Positions 7,162 through 11,862 of a DNA stretch of 11,862 nt are shown here, piece after piece (the stretch's first letter is position 1; each line of letters opens with the position of its first letter). Both the position numbers and the translations under genes were made by a program. This DNA comes from RBG-16-66-20 sp049651845 (lineage in GTDB: Bacteria; Pseudomonadota; Gammaproteobacteria; Burkholderiales; SG8-39): contig JBASCW010000073.1 in NCBI GenBank assembly GCA_049651845.1, forward strand, positions 1-11,862, in the 5' to 3' direction. The notes under the pieces are model-generated. The model worked only from the letters and a program-made list of their open reading frames with translations. It searched no databases and was not told the DNA's origin.

Positions 7162-7788
7162 CTACGCGGGGCGCTTCAGGATGGCGACGACCTCGCGGTC
7201 CTCGACCTGGCCGAACTCGCGGTAGAACTGGCTGACGGCGTGGAAGTCCTCGGGTACTTCCAGGCAGATCATCTTGTCGGCGTAGGGCGCCACCTTGGCG
7301 AGGCTATCGCGCGCGGCGACCGGCACCGCGCACAGCAAGCGCGCCGGCTTCCTCGCGCGCACCGAGTGCAGCGCCGCGATCATCGTGGCGCCGGTGGCGA
7401 GGCCGTCGTCGACGACGATGACCACGCGGCCGGCCGGGTCGATCGGGTGCCGCGCCGGCGTGTACAGCGAGCGCCGCTTGCGCAGCAGTTCCAGCTGCGC
7501 GCGCTTCTCGCGCGCGAGATAGCCCTCGTCGGCGCCGACTTCGGCGGCGTAGTCGGCGACGTAGGACCAGCCGGACTCGTCGATTGCGCCCACTGCGAAC
7601 TCGCCCGAGCCCGGCGCGCCGAGCTTGCGCACCAGCACCACGTCGAGGTCGCCGCCCAGGGCGTCGGCGAGCTCCCGGCCCATCGGCACGGCGCCGCGCG
7701 GGATCGCGAGCACGAGCGGATGGTCGCCGGCGAACGGCGCCAGCACCTTGGCCAGCCTGCGTGCCGCATCGACGCGGCTGTCGAACAT
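7162..7788 (-). CDS. phosphoribosyltransferase-family protein, probably leaderless mRNA
   Basis: 208 residues with the type I PRTase fold: a PRPP loop VVIVVDDGLATGATM (122-136), the pyrophosphate-loop region VLVRKLGAPGSGEFAVGAI (51-69) and the early strand VLAIPRGAVPMGREL. Proteins of this group are often annotated as PRTases of unknown substrate; no nucleobase-specific hood can be assigned. The ATG at 7788 gives the typical short N-terminus MFDSR. Longer in-frame starts would put the FNR-type box inside the gene. There is no Shine-Dalgarno before 7788. Instead, TATAGA (7800-7795) lies exactly where a -10 would make the A of the ATG the first transcribed base, with box C centred at -40.5. It diverges from the APH/P-loop gene and converges with rtcB. 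Confidence 0.9.
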   Translation of the reverse strand: MFDSRVDAARRLAKVLAPFAGDHPLVLAIPRGAVPMGRELADALGGDLDVVLVRKLGAPGSGEFAVGAIDESGWSYVADYAAEVGADEGYLAREKRAQLELLRKRRSLYTPARHPIDPAGRVVIVVDDGLATGATMIAALHSVRARKPARLLCAVPVAARDSLAKVAPYADKMICLEVPEDFHAVSQFYREFGQVEDREVVAILKRPA

Positions 7789-7794
7789 GGACGA

Positions 7795-7800
7795 TCTATA
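7795..7800 (-). promoter_or_regulatory. -10 element of the phosphoribosyltransferase promoter
   Basis: TATAGA on the minus strand (4 of 6 to TATAAT), the best -10 in the window. Counting seven bases on from it gives +1 at 7788, the A of the start codon. Box C then sits at -40.5, close to the class II FNR position. There is no room for a Shine-Dalgarno in such a transcript. Confidence 0.6.
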
Positions 7801-7821
7801 TACGCGCGGCCGCAGTCCGTT

Positions 7822-7835
7822 TTGACCGCCGTCAA
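7822..7835. promoter_or_regulatory. FNR/Dnr-type box C (TTGAC-CGCC-GTCAA), bidirectional
   Basis: Perfectly symmetric half-sites TTGAC and GTCAA, centre 7828.5, in the 83-bp gap between two divergent start codons. The minus-strand ATG lies 40.5 bp away and the plus-strand GTG 43.5 bp away, so a single dyad sits almost midway and is at activating distance from both. The plus strand has a weak -10 CATGCT (7858-7863), giving +1 near 7870. The pattern fits FNR, ANR, DNR or FixK-like regulators; which one cannot be told from the site. Confidence 0.75.
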
Positions 7836-7871
7836 CTGCAGGGCCTGCCGGAAGGCCCATGCTTTCCACGC

Positions 7872-9410
7872 GTGGAACCACTCATCGAAACGCTGCGCGA
7901 TCCGGCGTGCTACGCGCACCCGGTGGACCGCGTGGAAGTCGTGGAGACGCACATCTCCTGGGTGCTGCTCGCCGGCGAGTACGCCTACAAGGTGAAGAAG
8001 CCGGTACGGCTGGCGTTCCTCGATTTCAGCAGCCTGGCGGCGCGACGCCGCTACTGCGAGGAGGAGCTCCGGCTCAACCGCCGCACCGCGCCGGAGCTCT
8101 ACCTGGAGGTCGTGCCGATCGTGCGCAGCGCGCGCGGCGCGGCGTTCGGCGGCCACGGCACGGCGCTCGAGTACGCGGTCAGGATGCGTCGCTTCGGTGC
8201 CGAGGCGCTCGCCGAGCAGATGGCGCGCAAAGGAGCGCTCGACGCGCCGAGCGTCGACGCGATCGCGGCGGCAGTGGCGCGGTTCCATGCGGCGGCGCCG
8301 CGTGCGGACGCGCAGGATGACTTCGGCACGCCGGAGCGGGTCGTCGCGCCGGCTCTTGCCAACTTCGACGAGATCGCCGCCCTGCATCCGGACGCGGCCG
8401 CGCGGCCGGTCCTCGGCCGGCTGCGGGACTGGACGCAGGCCGAGGGCGCGCGGCTCGCGGTCCTGTTTGCCGCGCGCCGCGCGGGCGGCTGCGTGCGCGA
8501 ATGCCACGGCGACCTGCACCTGGGCAACATCGCCTTCCTCGGTGCGCGCGCGGTGCCGTTCGACTGCATCGAGTTCGATCCCGCGCTGCGCTGGATCGAC
8601 GTCGCGAGCGAGACCGCGTTCCTGATCATGGACCTGCGCGCGCACGGCCTCGCCGCCGCGAGCTGGCGGCTGCTCAACGCCTGGCTGGAGGCGACCGGCG
8701 ACTACGCCAGCGTCGAGGTGCTGCGCTTTTACCTGGTCTATCGCGCCATGGTGCGCGCCAAGATCGCCTGCCTGCGCGCCGCGCCACAGGGCTTTGGCAG
8801 CTACCTCGCGCTCGCGCAAACCCTTGCCGCCGAGCGCCGCCCGGTGCTGGTGCTCATGCACGGTGTGTCCGGTTCGGGCAAGACCACCGTCTCGCAGGCG
8901 TTGCTGGAGCGGCTGGGCGCCGTGCGCGCGCGCTCGGACGTCGAGCGCAAGCGCCTGCACGGCATCGAGGATCCGGGCGCGCGCAGCGGCGCGGGCCTGA
9001 ACGCGGGCATCTACAGCGCCGTGGCCAGCGCGCGCACCTACGAACGCCTCGCGGAGCTTGCGCGCTCGATCCTTCGGGCGGGCTATCCTGCGATCGTGGA
9101 CGCCGCCTTCCTGCGCCGCGACGAGCGCGACCGTTTCCGCAGCCTCGCGCAGGCGCTCGGCGCCGGCTTTCTGGTCGCCGCCTGCGGCGCGAGACGGGAG
9201 ACGCTGCAGCGGCGTGTCGCGGAGCGCCAGGCACGCGCAAGCGATGCCTCGGAAGCGGGCGCCGCGGTGCTCGCGCAGCAGCTGGAGAGCGCGGACCCGC
9301 TTGCCGCCGATGAAGCCGGCCATGCGCTGCAGATCGACACCGGCAGCGACGCCGCGCTGCGTGCCGGCATCGAGCGCGTCGCCGCATGCTGCGCCGAGGC
9401 CTGTATTTGA
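7872..9410 (+). CDS. APH-like kinase domain fused to P-loop nucleotide kinase-like domain
   Basis: 512 residues in two parts. Residues about 1-320 resemble aminoglycoside phosphotransferase/choline kinase folds: AYKVKKPV (38-45, likely ATP-binding Lys), the catalytic loop CHGDLHLGNI (211-220, Asp214 and Asn219) and FDCIEFD (230-236) in the place of the DFG-like metal site. Residues about 323-512 hold a P-loop HGVSGSGKTT (330-339) followed by ARSDVERKRL and a lid-like Arg-rich region, as in gluconate or zeta-toxin-like kinases. Both active sites look intact. The fusion is a known conserved-hypothetical architecture; substrates are unknown. GTG 7872 gives the N-terminus MEPLIETLRDPACYAHPVERV-like (here VDRV) expected for the family. 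It has no good ribosome site: GGAAGG is 16 nt away. The stop codon lies inside FNR-type box D. Confidence 0.88.
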   Translation: MEPLIETLRDPACYAHPVDRVEVVETHISWVLLAGEYAYKVKKPVRLAFLDFSSLAARRRYCEEELRLNRRTAPELYLEVVPIVRSARGAAFGGHGTALEYAVRMRRFGAEALAEQMARKGALDAPSVDAIAAAVARFHAAAPRADAQDDFGTPERVVAPALANFDEIAALHPDAAARPVLGRLRDWTQAEGARLAVLFAARRAGGCVRECHGDLHLGNIAFLGARAVPFDCIEFDPALRWIDVASETAFLIMDLRAHGLAAASWRLLNAWLEATGDYASVEVLRFYLVYRAMVRAKIACLRAAPQGFGSYLALAQTLAAERRPVLVLMHGVSGSGKTTVSQALLERLGAVRARSDVERKRLHGIEDPGARSGAGLNAGIYSAVASARTYERLAELARSILRAGYPAIVDAAFLRRDERDRFRSLAQALGAGFLVAACGARRETLQRRVAERQARASDASEAGAAVLAQQLESADPLAADEAGHALQIDTGSDAALRAGIERVAACCAEACI

Positions 9411-9420
9411 CGCGGATCAA
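9407..9420 (+). promoter_or_regulatory. FNR/ANR-type box D (TTGAC-GCGG-ATCAA) overlapping a stop codon
   Basis: A 14-bp dyad matching TTGAT-N4-ATCAA at 9 of 10 half-site bases. Its TGA (9408-9410) is the stop codon of the APH/P-loop gene, so the operator and the end of the reading frame share bases. Its centre 9413.5 is 40.5 bp before the ATG at 9454, so it probably gives the 104-residue gene its own promoter. Confidence 0.68.
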
Positions 9421-9440
9421 GGGCGCGGCCGCGCAACAGA

Positions 9441-9445
9441 GGAGG
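9441..9445 (+). promoter_or_regulatory. Shine-Dalgarno of the 104-residue protein
   Basis: GGAGG with an 8-nt spacer to the ATG at 9454. If box D acts at -41 the transcript would begin at the ATG and omit this site, so this gene may be translated mainly from read-through mRNA, or the true start of transcription may lie further upstream. Confidence 0.65.
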
Positions 9446-9453
9446 ATGGTGCC

Positions 9454-9768
9454 ATGCTGACCCTTGAAGACTGCCTGGGCCTGTGCGGCCTCAGCGAGGA
9501 CGAGGTGCTCGCGATCGCCGAGCACGAGCACATCCCCGAGATGGCCGCGATCGAGCTCGGCAACTACCTGTGCCAGACGCCCGAGGGCGAGCAGGCGATC
9601 AAGTCGATGATCCGCGACGATATCCTGCACGCACGCGCCAGCGGCAACCGCGACCGCGAGCTCGCGCTCAAGCTGGTGATCTGCAACTTCATCCTGCAGC
9701 ACCCGCGCTGCGAGGAGCGCCACCGCCGCGAACTGCGCATGCCGGAGCGCCGCGGCGCCGGCACCTGA
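9454..9768 (+). CDS. small conserved-looking protein of unknown function, 104 aa
   Basis: No function is recognised. The protein is predicted to be almost wholly helical, soluble and acidic in its first half (LSEDEVLAIAEHEHIPEMAA, residues 13-32), then basic toward the C-terminus (EERHRRELRMPERRG). It contains three Cys (7, 11 and 40) among the first 40 residues and two more near the end (LVICNF, HPRCEE). No membrane segment or signal peptide is seen. ATG 9454 with GGAGG at 8 nt is a secure start. It lies 43 nt after the APH/P-loop kinase-like gene and has its own FNR-type box, so it belongs to the same proposed oxygen-limitation set. Its stop is 9 nt from the convergent hibernation-factor stop. 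The AEHEHIPE segment recalls small uncharacterised proteins of betaproteobacteria, from memory only. Confidence 0.85.
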   Translation: MLTLEDCLGLCGLSEDEVLAIAEHEHIPEMAAIELGNYLCQTPEGEQAIKSMIRDDILHARASGNRDRELALKLVICNFILQHPRCEERHRRELRMPERRGAGT

Positions 9769-9777
9769 GGTCCGCCG

Positions 9778-10107
9778 CTATTCCTTGCGCTTGACGTCGC
9801 CGCGCTGGCGGCGCGCGTGGTCCTCGAGCTTGCGCCGCGCGGCGCCGAAGGCGTCGCGCACCGCGACGAAGGGATCCTCGTCGTGGTCGCGGTTGATCGC
9901 GATCTCGCTGCCCGCGACCTTGATGTCGAGGCGCACCGTGAATTCCTTGCCCTGCTGCTTGTGGCGCGCCACCTGCTCGACGACTGCGCGCAGGCTCATC
10001 ATGTGCGGGTGGAAGCGGTCGAGCTTGCCGGCGTGCTGGCGGATCGCGGTGTCGAGCGCGGCGGACTGCGGCATGCCGTGGAAGGTGACCTGGATCGGGA
10101 TCTGCAT
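9778..10107 (-). CDS. short ribosome hibernation/stabilisation factor, HPF/YfiA family
   Basis: 109 residues, the short form with only the N-terminal beta-alpha-beta-beta-beta-alpha domain and no C-terminal dimerising domain. Visible landmarks are the first strand IQVTFHGMPQSAALDTAIR (5-23), a helix ending KLDRFHPHMMSLRAVVEQ, the strands EFTVRLDIKVAGSEIAINRDHDEDPFVAV (55-83) and the final helix RDAFGAARRKLEDHARR. HPF/YfiA proteins bind the 30S decoding region and silence ribosomes in starved or non-growing cells. The sequence is more divergent than housekeeping HPF, so a second, stress-dedicated copy is possible. The start has GAGGA (10120-10116) 8 nt upstream. FNR-type box E is centred 75.5 bp upstream; TAGGCT (10154-10149) as -10 would put it at -40.5 and leave a leader of about 34 nt. 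Confidence 0.88.
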   Translation of the reverse strand: MQIPIQVTFHGMPQSAALDTAIRQHAGKLDRFHPHMMSLRAVVEQVARHKQQGKEFTVRLDIKVAGSEIAINRDHDEDPFVAVRDAFGAARRKLEDHARRQRGDVKRKE

Positions 10108-10148
10108 GATGGATTTCCTCGGAGCTGTGTTGTTGTCGGTATGAATTC

Positions 10149-10154
10149 AGCCTA
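10149..10154 (-). promoter_or_regulatory. proposed -10 of the hibernation-factor promoter
   Basis: TAGGCT on the minus strand keeps the important T1, A2 and T6 of TATAAT. It gives a start near 10142 and places box E at -40.5, the same geometry as the phosphoribosyltransferase promoter. Confidence 0.45.
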
Positions 10155-10175
10155 CGCGCGCGCCACCCCGGCGGT

Positions 10176-10189
10176 TTGACTTCGGTCAA
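10176..10189. promoter_or_regulatory. FNR/Dnr-type box E (TTGAC-TTCG-GTCAA), bidirectional
   Basis: Perfectly symmetric half-sites, centre 10182.5, in the 116-bp divergent gap between the hibernation factor (ATG 10107) and the Lon-like protease (ATG 10224). The protease start codon is 41.5 bp from the centre. On the plus strand TACCTA (10212-10217) could act as -10, giving +1 at or beside the ATG. On the minus strand TAGGCT serves the hibernation factor. One box may therefore switch on both genes. Confidence 0.75.
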
Positions 10190-10223
10190 GCCCGCGCCCG
10201 GCCGGCGTGGTTACCTAGAGGCG

Positions 10224-11862
10224 ATGGCCACGACCGTTGCGCCGCCGCTTTCCGTAGACCGGCTCTATCGCCGCTGCGATCCGGAGGGCTTCGAGTTCCG
10301 CACCACCGACGATCTCGCCGACCTGGCCGATCCGCCGGGGCAGGCGCGCGCCGACGGTGCGATCCGCTTCGCCGTGGACATCCGCCACGAGGGCTACAAC
10401 CTGTTCGCGATGGGGCCCGAGGGCATCGGCCGGCGCACGCTGGTGCGCCGCCTGCTCGAGCAGCAGGCGGGCGGCAGCGCGACGCCGCCCGACTGGTGCT
10501 ACGTCTTCGACTTCGATGCGCCGCACCTGCCGCGCGCGCTGCGCCTGCCGGCCGGCAGCGCGCCGAAGTTCCGCGACGACATGGCGCAGCTGGTCGAGGA
10601 CCTGCGCGCCGGCATCCCGGCGGCCTTCGAGACCGAGGAGTACCGCACGCGCCTCAAGGAGATCGAGAGCGGCTTCGAGCAGCAGCAGGAGCGCACGCTC
10701 GGCGCCGTCGGCGAGCACGCGCGCGCCGAGGGCATCGCGCTGCTGCGCACGCCCTCGGGCTTCGGCTTCGCGCCGCTCAAGAAGGACGCGGTGATGAGCC
10801 CCGAGGACTTCCACAAGCTGCCCGAGGCCGAGCAGGACAGCCTGCAGAAGAAGATCGCCGCGCTGCAGGAGGAGCTCGAGAAGGTGATCCACGAGGTGCC
10901 GAAGGCGCGCCGCGAGGCGCAGCGCCGGCTGCGCGAGCTCAACCGCCAGGTCACGAGCGCCGCAGTCAACAGCCTGCTCGAGGAGCTCGAGGCCGAGTAC
11001 CGCGAGCTGCCCGAGGTCGCGGCCTACCTGGGTGCGGTGCGCGAGGACGTGCTCGACCACGCCGAGTATTTCCAGCAGCCCAAGGACGGCGAGCGGCCCA
11101 CGCTGTTCGGCATCCCGCTGCCGCCCGCCGAGGGCGCCGAGCCGCCGCTGCGCCGCTACCTGGTCAACGTGCTGGTCGCGCACGCCGGCGAGCGCGGCGC
11201 GCCGATCGTCTACGAGGAGAACCCGACCCACGACAACCTGGTCGGCCGCATCGAGCACATCGCGCAGATGGGCACGCTGGTCACCGGCTTCTCGCTGATC
11301 AAGGCGGGCGCGCTGCACCGGGCCAACGGCGGCTACCTGGTGCTCGACGCGCTCAAGGTGCTCGGCCAGCCTTTCGCCTGGGAGGCGCTCAAGCGCGCGC
11401 TGCGCTCGCACGAGATCCGCACCGAGTCGCTCGGCCAAGCCTTGAGCCTGGTGAGCACGGTGTCGCTCGCGCCGCAGCCGATCCCGCTCGACGTCAAGGT
11501 GGTGCTGGTCGGGTCGCGCCTGGTCTACTACCTGCTGCACGCCTACGACCCGGAGTTCGCCGAGCTGTTCAAGGTCGCGGCCGATTTCGAGGACGACTTC
11601 GAGCGCGGGCCCGCCGCCGACCGGCTCTACGCGCGCACGGTCGCGACCATCGCGCGCCGCTGCAAGCTGCGTGCGCTCGACCGCGGCGCGGTGGCGCGCG
11701 TGATCGAGCACGCCGCGCGCAGCGCGGGCGCCGCGGGCAAGCTGTCCACGCACTTGGAGAACCTGTCCGACCTGCTGCGCGAGGCCGACTACTGGGCGGG
11801 CGCCGCGGGGCGCGCCGTGGCCACGGCGGGCGACGTGCAGCACGCGATCAGCGCGCAGGAGA
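10224..11862 (+). CDS. Lon-like AAA ATP-dependent protease, 3' end cut by window edge
   Basis: Open frame of 546 codons to the window edge, no stop. It resembles the Lon-related family of about 800 residues in which an AAA_32-type ATPase precedes a Lon-type Ser-Lys protease domain; the protease part lies beyond the window. Seen: an N-terminal segment (LYRRCDPEGFEF, EFRTTDDLADLAD), a P-loop region YNLFAMGPEGIGRRTLVRR (residues about 57-75), a long charged coiled-coil insert (about 195-285), the segment LVGRIEHIAQMG, the family motif LHRANGGYLVLDALKVLGQP, WEALKRALRS, and a strand KVVLVGSRLVYYLLHAYDPEF followed by FKVAADFEDDFER. The Walker A Lys is replaced by Arg (G-x-x-G-x-G-R-R-T). ATG 10224 has only GAGG 2 nt before it, too close for a normal ribosome site, and lies 41.5 bp from the centre of box E. 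Confidence 0.9.
   Translation, partial: MATTVAPPLSVDRLYRRCDPEGFEFRTTDDLADLADPPGQARADGAIRFAVDIRHEGYNLFAMGPEGIGRRTLVRRLLEQQAGGSATPPDWCYVFDFDAPHLPRALRLPAGSAPKFRDDMAQLVEDLRAGIPAAFETEEYRTRLKEIESGFEQQQERTLGAVGEHARAEGIALLRTPSGFGFAPLKKDAVMSPEDFHKLPEAEQDSLQKKIAALQEELEKVIHEVPKARREAQRRLRELNRQVTSAAVNSLLEELEAEYRELPEVAAYLGAVREDVLDHAEYFQQPKDGERPTLFGIPLPPAEGAEPPLRRYLVNVLVAHAGERGAPIVYEENPTHDNLVGRIEHIAQMGTLVTGFSLIKAGALHRANGGYLVLDALKVLGQPFAWEALKRALRSHEIRTESLGQALSLVSTVSLAPQPIPLDVKVVLVGSRLVYYLLHAYDPEFAELFKVAADFEDDFERGPAADRLYARTVATIARRCKLRALDRGAVARVIEHAARSAGAAGKLSTHLENLSDLLREADYWAGAAGRAVATAGDVQHAISAQE

Noticed and set aside
7859..7861. ATG just before the kinase-like gene
   Set aside because: It is in a different frame from the APH-like domain; the in-frame GTG at 7872 gives the expected N-terminus.
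7789..7881. Longer N-terminus for the PRTase starting at 7881
   Set aside because: It would place the FNR-type box and the TATAGA within the coding sequence and adds residues not typical of PRTases.
7380..9323. 647-codon minus-strand open frame across the divergent PRTase/kinase promoter
   Set aside because: It shadows two well-supported genes, crosses their promoter and shows no recognisable domain.
9788..9802. TTGACGTCGC inside the HPF gene as another FNR box
   Set aside because: Only one half-site is present, and it lies within coding sequence near the 3' end.
10215..11843. 542-codon minus-strand open frame opposite the Lon-like gene
   Set aside because: It is an antisense shadow of a frame with clear AAA/Lon-like motifs; the peptide is repetitive Arg/Leu/Ala/Val.

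Overview
The window is very GC-rich (roughly 70% by eye), densely coded and has gaps of only a few bases inside operons. DksA-type, HPF-type, RtcB-type and MacAB-type genes, together with FNR-type operator dyads, suggest a Gram-negative proteobacterium, most likely a betaproteobacterium able to live at low oxygen. The genus cannot be told from the sequence. No tRNA, rRNA, CRISPR array, transposase or other mobile element was seen.

Layout. Minus strand, right to left from 5192: a membrane-fusion protein, an ABC ATPase and two different MacB/FtsX-type permeases (one tight operon, 5192-940). Next comes a DksA/TraR-type zinc-finger protein (851-456), followed by a GTG-started alpha/beta hydrolase cut by the left edge (442-1). 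Plus strand from 5304: archease and RtcB RNA ligase. Converging on RtcB is a phosphoribosyltransferase (7788-7162). Diverging from that gene is a two-domain APH-like/P-loop kinase (7872-9410), followed by a 104-residue protein of unknown function (9454-9768). This converges on a short ribosome hibernation factor (10107-9778). Diverging from the hibernation gene is a Lon-like AAA protease that runs off the right edge (10224-).

What ties it together. Five 14-bp FNR/ANR-type dyads (TTGAY-N4-RTCAA) lie at 905-918, 5236-5249, 7822-7835, 9407-9420 and 10176-10189. Each lies in or at the edge of a promoter region, and together they can serve seven or eight transcription starts. Where a -10-like hexamer can be placed, the box centre falls at about -40 to -42, the class II FNR activation position. 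At four genes the start codon itself lies only 40.5-43.5 bp from the box centre, so these mRNAs could be leaderless or nearly so.

Interpretation (inference). The window looks like an oxygen-limitation or dormancy island: transcription tuning (DksA-like), RNA repair (RtcB/archease), ribosome protection (HPF), protein quality control (Lon-like), a PRTase, a kinase-like protein and an exporter, all apparently under one FNR-family regulator. The protein families resemble those in the Mycobacterium tuberculosis DosR dormancy regulon (RtcB, PRTase, APH/P-loop protein, hibernation-like factors), although the regulator is unrelated. This convergence is the most interesting point in the window.
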